A DNA stretch of 64,000 nucleotides from positions 3,691,001 through 3,755,000 of the forward strand of contig NZ_CP041637.1 in NCBI RefSeq assembly GCF_007197735.1, in the 5' to 3' direction. This DNA comes from Formosa sediminum. GTDB taxonomy: Bacteria > Bacteroidota > Bacteroidia > Flavobacteriales > Flavobacteriaceae. The position numbers were made by a program, and so were the translations under genes. Below the pieces are notes generated by a model. The model was not told where the DNA came from. It did no database searches and saw only the letters and a list, made by a program, of their open reading frames with translations. Of this stretch, positions 9,110 through 19,600 are shown piece by piece (the first letter of the stretch is position 1; every line of letters begins with the position of its first letter).

Positions 9110-11533
9110 TTAAAGTTTAAGATAATATTGTGTTCCTTTTACAGTGTTAAATGCAAGTAAATCGGCTTGCTCTGATTTTAAAACTATGGGACTTCCAGTA
9201 GAATTTGTTAATGTTGACTTAGCAATATGCGCGTATTTAAGTTTGCAGATTCCACCGCTTCTAGATAGAATTTCTATAGCTTTAGCCTTGCCTTCTTTCC
9301 AAACCACCGAAAACTCGAAATTACCCCTAGCCACCAAACCAGAATAAGCACCAGTATTCCAAGCTTTAGGCAGTGCAGGAAGTATTTGAATATAATCTTC
9401 ATGACTTTGAATTAACATTTCTGCTACCCCAGCCATAGTTCCAAAATTACCATCAATTTGAAATGGCGGATGTGTAGTCCATAAATTTGGTAAAGTACGC
9501 TCTTTTATAAATTTTGAATATACATTATGAGCCTTCTCGCCTTCCTTTGTACGTGCACGTGCATTCATACGATGCGCCATTGCCCAACCCGTGGTGATAT
9601 TACCTCTTAAATCTAAAGTATGCCGAGCGGCTTGTATCCATTCTGGAGTGGTCTCGTTGATTAAAGTTCCAGGATAAAGGGCACATAAATGTGAAATATG
9701 CCTGTGGTGCTTTTGTCCGATTTCTCCATAATATTCTTCTTCTCTAAATTCTTTGATCTGACCTGATTTCCCAATTATTATTGGATCTAATTTTGTTAAT
9801 TGATCTTCAACGGTCTGCTTGAATTTATCCTTAATATCGAGAACTTGGTAAGCTTTTAATAAGTCGTTATGATTTTCCCAAACCAGTTCTTGATCAAAGG
9901 TCGTACCGGCAGTAATATAATTATCTCCATTATGTTTTTGCTCTGGTGATGCCGATGGATTTACAAGTAACAAACTATCATTTACCGAGACTAAAGTTTT
10001 AGATAAAAACTGACTCATACCCAAAATAGCAGGAAAGCCTGTTTCCTTCAAAAAAGTGGTATCTCTCGTAAAGTCGTAATAATCCCAAAACATTTTAGTT
10101 GTTAATGCACCTGTTCCCGGACCAGAATGTCCACCAGGTCCCACAATTTTATAAGGTGTAGTACCCGTTCCTATTGTCCAACCATTTTCTAAGCTATTTT
10201 TAGCTAATACTTCTGGGTGGTGTACTTTTAAATATACTGTCGCTAATTGTTTTGCTTTAGGATAATAAGCTTTAAAGAACTCAATATACGGTGTAAATGT
10301 TTCAGCTAAATTAGTATTAAACGCCCCCCAATAATTCATTTGCACATTAATATTATGCCAAAATCCACCAGTAAAAGGTGTTACTTCATATTGGCTCCAG
10401 ACGCCTTGTAAACCACAAGGCAATGTCCCCGGGCGTGAAGTTGAAATTAATAAATAGCGACCATAGTGAAACATGAGTTCTTCTAAATAAGAATTTGAGA
10501 CTTCTTCCTGATAATCTGTTAACACCTTTTTTGTTGGTTTATTTGGAATATCTGTACTAAACTGAAGCTTTACACGAGAAAATAATGATTGATAATCGTC
10601 TATATGTGTTTGCTTTAATTTTTCATAGCCTTTTTTTGATGCCTTTTGTATAATACGGCTAACCTTCTCATGTGTATTAACATTAGTATCTAATTTTTTA
10701 CTATGATTATCTTCTAAAAACACAGCTTGAGTTAATCTGTAATTTGTTCCCGCACTTACTAATAAAATCACGCTATCTGCATGAGTTACTTTTATTTCAG
10801 ATTGCTCCCCATTTTGACTAGTGGATAAGGTTCCTCCTGTAGGTATTACTTTTATTTGTCCTTCATAATTCACACTAAAATGCTCTATACATCCAGCCAT
10901 GGTTATGATATTTTCGTTTACGGTCATGTATCCCGTTCGCGTGTTTTTCTCTGTTGGTTTTCGTAGATATGGAATCTCTGGCTTTAGTACGAAGGAAATC
11001 TGTCCGTTTTTACTAGCACTCAATTTAATTACCAACACATTATCAGGATAACTCAAAAAATGTGTTCTGGTATAGCTTACGCCATCTTGTTTATAATTAA
11101 CATAGGCTATGGCTTCATTTAGATTTATTGAACGTTTGTAGTGAGTTGGATTATTATGATTAAATTCCAAATCAATTTCAGCAAAACTTGTTAAACCACC
11201 TATTCCGTATAAACCTTCGTTTGCCAATGTTTTTTCGGTAAGTTGTATACGCTCAACGTCAGTTCTGCCAAAAATATTTGCTCCCATATAACCATTACCT
11301 ATGGGGTAAGAATGTAACTCCCAATCTTCATCGTACGGATAGCCTCTAGCTTTAGTAATATTGAAATCTCCACCGCGATTGGGAGCAGGTTCACTATCCC
11401 AAATACTATAAATACGTTCTGTTAATTTTAAATTAGAATTTGAAGTTAACTGGCTAAAACTAAAGTTACAGCTACATGTAAAACAGATGTATAATATGAG
11501 GCTTTGGTAATTACTTAAACTATCTATTTTCAT
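9110..11533 (-). CDS. GH95 family glycosidase, divergent copy (α-L-fucosidase or α-L-galactosidase)
   Basis: 807 residues, secreted (signal ends near FSFSQ). It has the GH95 layout of an N-terminal β-sandwich and an (α/α)6 barrel. Catalytic-site blocks are recognisable: NINVQMNYW (the two asparagines), SASPE with E531, HHRHISHL, and QIDGNFG with D694. GH95 enzymes are inverting α-1,2-L-fucosidases, with some α-L-galactosidases. The N-terminal part differs from its neighbour at 11791: an extra segment precedes the family's opening block, which here reads YPIGNGYMGANIFG, and the asparagine block is followed by GAFNTNL where the neighbour has PAEVTNL. A different linkage or sugar preference is plausible. 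It is followed by the β-helix gene after 46 bp. No paired operator is visible in the 257 bp upstream. Confidence 0.85.
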   Translation of the reverse strand: MKIDSLSNYQSLILYICFTCSCNFSFSQLTSNSNLKLTERIYSIWDSEPAPNRGGDFNITKARGYPYDEDWELHSYPIGNGYMGANIFGRTDVERIQLTEKTLANEGLYGIGGLTSFAEIDLEFNHNNPTHYKRSINLNEAIAYVNYKQDGVSYTRTHFLSYPDNVLVIKLSASKNGQISFVLKPEIPYLRKPTEKNTRTGYMTVNENIITMAGCIEHFSVNYEGQIKVIPTGGTLSTSQNGEQSEIKVTHADSVILLVSAGTNYRLTQAVFLEDNHSKKLDTNVNTHEKVSRIIQKASKKGYEKLKQTHIDDYQSLFSRVKLQFSTDIPNKPTKKVLTDYQEEVSNSYLEELMFHYGRYLLISTSRPGTLPCGLQGVWSQYEVTPFTGGFWHNINVQMNYWGAFNTNLAETFTPYIEFFKAYYPKAKQLATVYLKVHHPEVLAKNSLENGWTIGTGTTPYKIVGPGGHSGPGTGALTTKMFWDYYDFTRDTTFLKETGFPAILGMSQFLSKTLVSVNDSLLLVNPSASPEQKHNGDNYITAGTTFDQELVWENHNDLLKAYQVLDIKDKFKQTVEDQLTKLDPIIIGKSGQIKEFREEEYYGEIGQKHHRHISHLCALYPGTLINETTPEWIQAARHTLDLRGNITTGWAMAHRMNARARTKEGEKAHNVYSKFIKERTLPNLWTTHPPFQIDGNFGTMAGVAEMLIQSHEDYIQILPALPKAWNTGAYSGLVARGNFEFSVVWKEGKAKAIEILSRSGGICKLKYAHIAKSTLTNSTGSPIVLKSEQADLLAFNTVKGTQYYLKL

Positions 11534-11790
11534 AAAATTATTAATTTTATTCAGTAAAAAATCTGTTTAGTTTTAACGGTCTCTATAGCTAATTTTAAAG
11601 TCTATTGTATTAAAAATTAATAACCTAATCTGGTGTAACTAAATCACATTAATATTCTTATTTATTTATACCTCAAAACGATAATCAAAACAGTTACTAT
11701 ACCGTACAAAAAAATGTTGTCTCTCCACTAAAAATAAATCCAAATGCTGGGAACTGTTATATTCCCTGTTAAATTAAAGGCTCGCATATA

Positions 11791-14376
11791 TTATTTTTTT
11801 ACAAGGATTATTTCCTCTCCAACTTTTGTATCAATATCATACTCAAAAGAAGGTTTTAAAGAAATGCCTTTAAGAGTCGCTTTTTTAGAAATAATAGGCT
11901 CTTTAATTTCTGGAACTTGATAAAACGTATTGGGATTATCACCTGAAGCCACATGTAAAACATCTCCATTTGGAGACTTTAATTCACTATACGAGCGTAT
12001 GCGAAGATTACCTCCTAATGTTGATTTAATTATTGCCTTTATAACTTCTCCATCCTTCCATTCTAAATCTAAAATCTCGAAACCTCCGCGGGCTCTTAAA
12101 CCTGTAACTTGTCCATCTTTCCATACATCTGGTAAAGCAGGAATTAAATGAATTGCTGCATCGTGACTTTGTACTAACATTTCTGTTAGCCCAGAAGTAA
12201 ATCCAAAATTACCATCGATTTGAAATGGTGGATGCGCATCAAGCATATTAGCATACGTACCACCACCTTTAGGAGAATCTGCACGGCCGACCAATTTTAT
12301 TTGATCGCCCATTAATCTATAGGCATGATTACCATCTAACAAACGTGCCCATAGATTAATTTTCCAATTCATAGACCAGCCAGTAGAGGGATCGCCTCGC
12401 TGAATTAAAGTATTTTTTGCTCCTTCAAACAATTCTGGAGATCTATATGGTGAAATTAAGTTGGAAGGATATAAACCGTATAAATGAGACACATGACGGT
12501 GATCGTCTTCAGGATCGTCTAAATCGTCCATCCATTCTTGTAATTGATTGTGTTGGCCTACTTTAAAAGGAGGAAGTTTTTCAAGAGTCTGCTTCATTTT
12601 TTGCACCAAATCTGCATCTTCATTTAATAATTCTGCTGCTGCAATGGTTTTAGTTAGCATATCAAAAACCAATTGGCTATCCATAGATGTACTTTCAACA
12701 ATATTTACACCTTCAGGGCGTCCTTTAGGAGCATGTTCTGGTGAAATCGTTGGAGATATTACTAAATAGCCATTAGGATCTTCTGTTAAGAAACTTAAAC
12801 AAAATTCTGAAGCACCTTTCATAGCTGGATACACAGATTTTAAATAATCTATATCTCCATTAAATATATATTTTTCCCACACATGCTGAGTCAGCCACGT
12901 TCCACCAGTTGTCCACATACCCCAGGTTGCGCCGTCTACAGGACCTGTTATACGCCATAAATCGGTATTATGATGCGTAACCCAACCGTTTGCATCATAC
13001 ATTTCTTTAGCTGTTTTTTGCCCTACAACAGAAAGTTCTTTTACTAACTCAATTAAAGGTTCATGCATTTCTGTGAGATTAGTAACCTCTGCTGGCCAGT
13101 AGTTCATTTCCGTATTAATATTTACCGTATACGCACTTTTCCAAGGTGGTGTTAAATCTTTATTCCAGATTCCTTGGAGGTTTGCAGCCTGTCCTCCGGG
13201 CTGTGATGATGAAATTAAAAGATACCGTCCAAACTGAAAATATAACGCTGCCAAACTAGGGTCTGTTACCGAGCTGAAGTTCTTTATTCTAACATCTGTG
13301 GGTTTTTCATCATGCTCAGACGAACCTAAATCTAGAGACACTCTATTAAAGAATTTCTTATAATAGTTAGAATGACTTGTTTTTAATTGGTCGTAATCTT
13401 TCGTTTCTGCAGCAGTAATATAGTCCGTTGCTTTTTTATGGGCATCTGCACTAAGATCTTGATAATTCACAAAATTTGTAGCAATCGATATATAAATGGT
13501 TACACTATTTGCTTTAGAAACTTCTAACGTATTGTTTTTAGCAGCTACACGTCCTCCCTCATTTACAATTTTAACCCGAGATTGAAACTCGACTTCGCCT
13601 TTTATGGCTTTGGCATTCTTCAATCTTTTATTTAAATTATCACTTCCTAATCCGACCATTTTTAATACATTATCACCTTCTGTTGTCACGGTAACTTTAG
13701 CCGGTTCAGGACGATCCATATCGGCTGTAAAACTTAATTTCCCATCTTTATTTGCCGTTAATCGCAGTACAATTACTTGATCTGTAAACGATGTAAACAT
13801 CTCACGTTTATATTCTACACCATCAACTGTATATGTAGTAGTATTAATTGCATTTTCAATATCTAACGCTCTGTGATAATTTGAATATGCTTCGTGGTTT
13901 AAAAAATCTAATCTTAAATTACCCACCGTTTCATAGGGCATTCCATGGGATGTTTGTGAAATAAATTTGGCATTAGCCAGATTATGAGCTTCTTGAAACT
14001 TACCATTAAACAACAATTTTCTAATTTCAGAAAGCGCATCTTTTGCATCTGGATTAGCATTGGTATGTGGACCACCCGCCCAAAGGGTAGCTTCGTTTAA
14101 TTGAATGTTTTCTTCTGAAGGATGACCATAAACCATAGCCCCTAGTCGTCCATTACCCAGAGGTAAAGCTTCGTTCCAATCGGCTGCAGGAGCATCATAC
14201 CACAAAAGCAGTTTTGAGGTTTTAAGTTGCATGGAAGACTCTTTTTTATCGGACTCATTACAACTCAATATACTTAAAGACAAACACACTATTAATAATT
14301 TAAAAAACTTAGATTTCAGTTCTTCTATAGCACGTTTTTTTGATATCCGTAATACCATTTGTTGAAACAAATACAT
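11791..14376 (-). CDS. GH95 family α-L-fucosidase, canonical copy, lipoprotein
   Basis: 861 residues. It starts with a long basic leader and a lipobox (LSILSC, about residue 39), suggesting outer-membrane anchoring. All GH95 hallmarks are present: [49 protein letters not shown] with general acid E547, [12 protein letters not shown] and [12 protein letters not shown] with D721. The expected reaction is inverting hydrolysis of terminal α-1,2-linked L-fucose. It lies downstream of sulfatase 2, but an intrinsic terminator at 14494-14523 separates them, so it may use its own promoter within 118 bp. The fucose released would feed the catabolic genes at 28035-37872. An alternative start at 14358 gives a shorter leader. 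Confidence 0.9.
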   Translation of the reverse strand: MYLFQQMVLRISKKRAIEELKSKFFKLLIVCLSLSILSCNESDKKESSMQLKTSKLLLWYDAPAADWNEALPLGNGRLGAMVYGHPSEENIQLNEATLWAGGPHTNANPDAKDALSEIRKLLFNGKFQEAHNLANAKFISQTSHGMPYETVGNLRLDFLNHEAYSNYHRALDIENAINTTTYTVDGVEYKREMFTSFTDQVIVLRLTANKDGKLSFTADMDRPEPAKVTVTTEGDNVLKMVGLGSDNLNKRLKNAKAIKGEVEFQSRVKIVNEGGRVAAKNNTLEVSKANSVTIYISIATNFVNYQDLSADAHKKATDYITAAETKDYDQLKTSHSNYYKKFFNRVSLDLGSSEHDEKPTDVRIKNFSSVTDPSLAALYFQFGRYLLISSSQPGGQAANLQGIWNKDLTPPWKSAYTVNINTEMNYWPAEVTNLTEMHEPLIELVKELSVVGQKTAKEMYDANGWVTHHNTDLWRITGPVDGATWGMWTTGGTWLTQHVWEKYIFNGDIDYLKSVYPAMKGASEFCLSFLTEDPNGYLVISPTISPEHAPKGRPEGVNIVESTSMDSQLVFDMLTKTIAAAELLNEDADLVQKMKQTLEKLPPFKVGQHNQLQEWMDDLDDPEDDHRHVSHLYGLYPSNLISPYRSPELFEGAKNTLIQRGDPSTGWSMNWKINLWARLLDGNHAYRLMGDQIKLVGRADSPKGGGTYANMLDAHPPFQIDGNFGFTSGLTEMLVQSHDAAIHLIPALPDVWKDGQVTGLRARGGFEILDLEWKDGEVIKAIIKSTLGGNLRIRSYSELKSPNGDVLHVASGDNPNTFYQVPEIKEPIISKKATLKGISLKPSFEYDIDTKVGEEIILVKK

Positions 14377-14493
14377 AAGCGATTATTTTATTGATTGTAT
14401 TCTCTATTATTAATTAAAATCTTATTTTAAATCGTGTTAAAGCCTTCATCCTATACATCCTAAATCACTAATACTTGTGAGTGTTTAGGAATT

Positions 14494-14523
14494 AAAAACC
14501 TTGAACATACATCCAAGGTTTTT
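14494..14523 (-). terminator. Intrinsic terminator after sulfatase 2
   Basis: Perfect 10-bp stem AAAAACCTTG/CAAGGTTTTT with a 10-nt loop, 41 bp after the sulfatase stop. The T-run gives a U-tract on the minus strand, and the A-run makes it usable on the plus strand too. Confidence 0.8.
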
Positions 14524-14563
14524 CCGCTTTAAACTCAACTAAAAAACATGAAACATGTATATT

Positions 14564-15943
14564 TTACTTGGCAACCGTTGGTGCTCCAGAACGCACATCT
14601 TGTTCCCATTCTGTTAATATCTTATCCATTTTTTGTACGCGCATAGGGTAAGAACTTGAAAGGTCTTGGGTTTCTGAAAGATCTACTTTTAAATTAAATA
14701 AATCCAGAGTAACCACCGTGTCTTCAATAGTTTTTACCAATTTCCAATCGCCTTGCCTTACTGCTTTTTTATTTCTAAACACCCAAAACAAATTACGTTC
14801 AGGAGCTGAATCTCCTTGTACTAGATGCTGTTTAAAGCTAACTCCATCTACATGTTTTCCTGTTGGAGTTGCATTTGCAAAATCTAATAATGTTGGTAAA
14901 ATATCCATCGTTAAGATGGGAGTAGTATTTAGTGTACCCGCTTTAAAATGTCCTGGGTATCGCATAATGGCTGGAACGCGATGCCCGCCTTCGTAAACAC
15001 TAGCTTTATAATCTCTTAACACTCCATTATCTCCCCTTGATGAAGCAGCTCCGTTATCTGAACAAAAAATAACAATCGTATTTTTTTCTAAACCTTCATT
15101 TTTTAAGGTGTTTAATAATTTGCCTATAGTTCCATCAAGTGTTTCTATCATCCCTTCGTATATGGTTTGTATAGAATCTTTAGGGACTTTTCTAATATAT
15201 TTTTTACTTCCCTTTTCTCTCACAGGTTTATCATGGCGTCCTTGAATTGGATAATGAGGAGCTTCTTGAGCGAGATATAAAAAGAAAGGTTTTCCAGTGG
15301 TATTGGAGTTGTGTTTTTTTATAAATTGAATACCATAGTCATTAATAAGATCTGTTGAATATCCCTTTTCATTTTCAATATTATTGTTTTTCCACCAATC
15401 TAAATAACCTTCTTGATCTACATGAGCATGATAATCTATATTTCCGCTAACAAATCCAGAAAAAGTATTAAACCCTTGATAAATAGGATTAAAAGATTCT
15501 GCATAACCTAAATGCCATTTACCAAACATTGCTGTAGTATATCCTAAACGTTGCAGCTCATCTGCTAAAGTTACTTCATCTAAATTTAATCCTACATCTC
15601 TGTGATTAGCCGCGGTAATAACACCTTCTATACCTGTACGTTGTTGGTATTTACCCGTCATTAATGCTGCTCTTGTAGGACTACATAAAGGGCCATTAGC
15701 ATGAAAATCTAAAAATTTAATACCCTGAGAAGCTAGTTTGTCTAAATTTGGTGTCTGGATTTTTTTACTCCCATATGACGATAATTCTCCATAGCCTAAA
15801 TCATCTGCCATAATTAAAACAATATTAGGTTTAATATTTTCTGTCTCTACAGACTGCTGAGCGAATGTTGGCAAAAAAGAAAACAATAAAAAACCTTTAA
15901 TCAAATTACTAAATGACATTAGAAAGGATGTATTCATTTTCAT
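14564..15943 (-). CDS. S1 family sulfatase (GALNS/arylsulfatase-like)
   Basis: 459 residues, a compact single-domain sulfatase. The signal peptide ends near PTFAQQ. Metal-binding D47/D48 lie in MADDLGYGE, and the formylglycine motif CSPTR has C87 (GPLCSPTRAALMTG). Further core blocks are FGKWHLGY, APHYPIQGRHD and FCSDNGA. A terminal WKLVK/LFNLKVDLSE block is typical of arylsulfatases of this branch. It desulfates glycan fragments in the periplasm or at the surface. It is monocistronic: operator site 5 is 130 bp upstream and a terminator follows at 14494-14523. Which sulfate position it removes cannot be read from the sequence; it shares little with the 4879-6696 sulfatase outside the active site, suggesting a different specificity. 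Confidence 0.92.
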   Translation of the reverse strand: MKMNTSFLMSFSNLIKGFLLFSFLPTFAQQSVETENIKPNIVLIMADDLGYGELSSYGSKKIQTPNLDKLASQGIKFLDFHANGPLCSPTRAALMTGKYQQRTGIEGVITAANHRDVGLNLDEVTLADELQRLGYTTAMFGKWHLGYAESFNPIYQGFNTFSGFVSGNIDYHAHVDQEGYLDWWKNNNIENEKGYSTDLINDYGIQFIKKHNSNTTGKPFFLYLAQEAPHYPIQGRHDKPVREKGSKKYIRKVPKDSIQTIYEGMIETLDGTIGKLLNTLKNEGLEKNTIVIFCSDNGAASSRGDNGVLRDYKASVYEGGHRVPAIMRYPGHFKAGTLNTTPILTMDILPTLLDFANATPTGKHVDGVSFKQHLVQGDSAPERNLFWVFRNKKAVRQGDWKLVKTIEDTVVTLDLFNLKVDLSETQDLSSSYPMRVQKMDKILTEWEQDVRSGAPTVAK

Positions 15944-16072
15944 ATGGTAACTATTAATTTATATGCTATGTTATTTATAATAACCCTAACCATCTATTAC
16001 TCCATCAATGTTTAGGGTTATTACTACTCAATTCAACACCACTGCAAGATTGATTTTAATTTAAAAACTTGC

Positions 16073-16104
16073 TATAAATTATAGTCCAATTGCTATAAAT
16101 TATG
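16073..16104 (-). promoter_or_regulatory. Paired 11-bp direct repeat, candidate HTCS operator (site 5)
   Basis: Minus strand: CATAATTTATA, 10-bp spacer, TATAATTTATA. This is the best-matching pair, 130 bp upstream of sulfatase 2. Confidence 0.7.
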
Positions 16105-16230
16105 ATTGATAATAATAAAAACTGTATCTATTTAATTGACTAAATGTGAAGCAACTATAGTATTAGTATTTATAATTTTAAAAACATGTGATGCCTGATA
16201 ATATTATAAAATAACATCTCAGCTTTAAAT

Positions 16231-16261
16231 AAAAAAGTTCAGAATACATTCTGAACTTTTT
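16231..16261 (-). terminator. Intrinsic terminator, bidirectional
   Basis: Perfect stem AAAAAGTTCAGAAT/ATTCTGAACTTTTT (14 bp, effectively 12 bp with a 6-nt loop) with flanking A/T runs. On the minus strand it lies 366 bp after the HTCS stop and about 180 bp after operator site 6. It could therefore end the HTCS transcript or a short transcript started at site 6. Confidence 0.75.
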
Positions 16262-16442
16262 ACCAAAAGCAACAACAAATACCAAACTGAATGCGCTTTT
16301 ATATTTTAATAATGTAGATTTAATCATGAAAAAATTGAATACTTAGTAAATAGAAATAAATCATTTTTGGAGTGATTTATTCCAACCTCCATTGAGTTCT
16401 TTACTAGGTACTTTAAATTTAGGGATTTTTGTACTTAATCAC

Positions 16443-16474
16443 TATAAATTATGGATTAACACCTATAAATTATC
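16443..16474 (-). promoter_or_regulatory. Paired 11-bp direct repeat, candidate HTCS operator (site 6, orphan)
   Basis: Minus strand: GATAATTTATA, 10-bp spacer, CATAATTTATA. It has the same architecture as the others, but no gene starts within 500 bp downstream and a terminator stands between it and sulfatase 2. Confidence 0.6.
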
Positions 16475-16626
16475 ACCTAATATTAGATTTAACGTATAAT
16501 TATCTAATAAAAATGTAAGTCTTTTCTATAATTAGTAGTTTTCTAAATAATTTAACTTACTACATTAATAAAACATGCTTTTGAAGCGTAACTAGATATT
16601 GCTATTTATTAAACTATATAAGAGTA

Positions 16627-19600
16627 TTAATCTTCAATTTCGGAGACTTCTTTTTTATGGGCTTCAACATATTCACTTGGCGTCATATTATAAAGTTCTT
16701 TAAAGGTCTTACCAAAATATGCTGCCGAATTAAATCCGGACATATGTGTAACTTCTTTTATTGTATGCATGCCTTTAAGTAGTAAATCTGATGCATATTT
16801 TAAACGAATTGTTCTTATAAAATGACTTGGATTTTGCCCTGTAATGGACTGTATTTTTCTATAAAATTGAGAACGACCAATACCAACTTCTTTTAATAAA
16901 TGCTCTAATTTAAATTCGGTGTCACTAATATTATCAAGGATAATTTTAGTTGTTTTTTCTAGAAACGCTTCATCTATAGAATTATTTGTAACTTCTTTAG
17001 ATGGAATTACGGCTCCTAATTTCGAGAATTTTTCACGTAACACACGTTTCGTCTCTAATAAATTAGAGATTCTAGCTTTTAACACACGCATGTTAAATGG
17101 TTTACCTAAATACCCATCTGCACCTGTTTTGTACCCTTCAATTCTATCTTCTTCTAAAGCGCGAGCCGTTAATAAAATAACAGGAATATGACATGTTTCA
17201 AACTCAGATTTAAGTTGTTTACATAGCTCAAATCCATCCATTTTTGGCATCATAACATCACTAACTACAAGATCGGGATAGTGTTTATGAACCATTTTTA
17301 ATCCTTCTTCTCCATTTATAGCTTCAATAATCTCATAACGCGCACGCAATTCACTTTTTAAATGTTCACGTAGTTCCTTATTATCTTCTACAACTAAAAT
17401 TTTACATTTATCCTTAACTTGAGAAACTTCAGTATCGTCTACTAAATCTAAATCTTCAGAAATAAGCATATCGTATTCTACAGACTTCATAGAGTTAATT
17501 AAGAATTCATCCTTTACATCTTCTACTACAGCTGTTTCTGCTTTTTTATTATAAGGAATTCTAACAACAAACTTACTTCCTACCCCATATTCACTTTCTA
17601 CAAAAATTTCTCCACCGTGTAATTCTACTAACCCTTTGCAAAAATTTAATCCTATACCTGTACCTGTCTTATTTACATCTACATTATAAAATCTAGAAAA
17701 CACTTGATTGAGCTGATCTTTATCTAATCCAATCCCAGTATCTTCAACAATAATCTCGATATAATCTGTTAAACGTTTAGATTGACCTAAAAAATTTCCT
17801 TGTTTTTTCTTTTCTAAAACCTTATTAATTGACACTACAATTTCTCCTCCATTATTTGTGAATTTTATAGCGTTTGAAATTAAATTGGTTAATATTTTTT
17901 CAATTTTATCAAAATCAAAATAAGAATACAATTGATCTGTAGTAGACGTAAATGTATATCCTATGTTCTTTTTAAGGGCTAAGCCTTTAAACAGAGCAAA
18001 AATATCGTTACTAAATTTTACAATATCTCCTTTTTGCAATTGAAGCGGAGCCATTCCTACTTCCATTTTTCTATAATCTAGTAATTGATTTACTAAATAC
18101 AACAATCTTCTGGCACTACGCTGAATAGATTTAGCAGAAGATTTTACAACTGCAGGATCGTTATAACCTGCCATTAATTTATCTAACGGATTTAAAATTA
18201 AAGTTAGAGGTGTTCTAAATTCGTGTGAAACATTTATAAAGAATTCTAGTTTCATTTGGTCGAATTCGTGTTCCTTTTCTTCTTTAATTCTATTTGTAAA
18301 ATATTTATTTAAATACCATAAAGACACCAAGAAAATAATAGCATAAATAGTATAGGCTGTCCACGTTTTCCATGGTGGTGATTGCAATCTAATATTTAAA
18401 GATCTTACAGGTGCATTATCCCAATCGCCATCTACCGTTGCTTTAACTTTAAATGTATACACTCCGGGCTGTAAATTAGAATAGTTTACAAGCCTGTTAG
18501 TTCCTGCATATATAAAATCATCGTCTAAGCCTTCCATTTTATATGCATATTTTACTTGCTCTTGATTTTTAAAATGAAGTGCTAAATAATTAAAAGATAA
18601 ATTGGTTTGCTTATAATCTAATTCTAACTGCTTAGTGTCTGAAATAGTTTCTGTAAGTACGAATTTTTTATTTATGCGTTCGCCCGTCTTAACATATTGA
18701 TTATTAATTTTTAGGCCAGAAATTCTTGGGTATAATTTCTCTGAAGACGCCATGATAATCTCTGAAGGTTTAAAAATATTAAACCCATTAATTCCTCCAG
18801 CTAAAATGCGACCATCTTTAGTTCGGTCTATAGATTTACTTTGGAATTCCATACCTTGAATTCCATCATGTGTATTAAAATTTTTTATGGTATTTGTAGT
18901 TGGATTTATAAAAGATAGTCCGCTTCGGGTTGTGACCCAAAAATTATTATTGAAGTCTTCTTTTATTCCTGTAATTAAATTGTTAGGAAGTCCATCTGTA
19001 GTAAAGTAAGTTTTTACGAGATTAAGATTAGCATCTAGTTTATAAATACCTATATCTGTACCTAACCAAATATTATGCATTTCATCCTCGGTTATATCGT
19101 TTATACGGTTTCCAGAGATCCCGTGTATATTTACTTCTTCAAACGTTATAAATTTTGGAATTTGAGTTCCTATACTATCTAAACTCACATAGTTTAAACC
19201 TAAAGACGTCCCGACTAATAAGCGATTATTAGAATCTATAAATAAAGAAAATACAAAATTACTTAGTAATCCTTTTTGTTTGTTTTCCCCTATTTTAAAA
19301 TGATGAAATGTCTGATCTTGTTTATTAAACACATCTAAACCCTCGTCTCTTAAACCAAGCCAAACTCTATTATTTTTATCTTCAATCCCACTCCATACAG
19401 AATTTTGTCCGATTGTAGAATTAGAGTTTTCTAGATGGTAATAACTTTTAAAAGTTTTAGTTTCTGGGTTAAATTTACTTACACCTCGATCTAAAGTACA
19501 CACCCAAATATCGCCCTCATTACCTTCAAACGTGTACATTATTTTATTTGAACTTAAAGAACTACTATCGTCTGGATCGTGACTATAAGCTGTAAATGTT

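Larger units (their letters stand above)
15944..16626. other. 683-bp intergenic region with two operators and a terminator
   Basis: Between the HTCS gene (ends 16627) and sulfatase 2 (starts 15943), both on the minus strand. It holds operator site 6 (16443-16474), an intrinsic terminator (16231-16261) and operator site 5 (16073-16104). No frame longer than about 22 codons from ATG was found. Minus-strand codons at 16363-16425 read KVPSKELNGGWNKSLQK before a stop, without a start codon: a possible gene relic or nothing. Confidence 0.6.

Noticed and set aside
11534-11790. Search for an operator pair upstream of the divergent GH95 gene
   Set aside because: No two half-sites with the 21-bp period could be found; isolated AT-rich matches are expected by chance.
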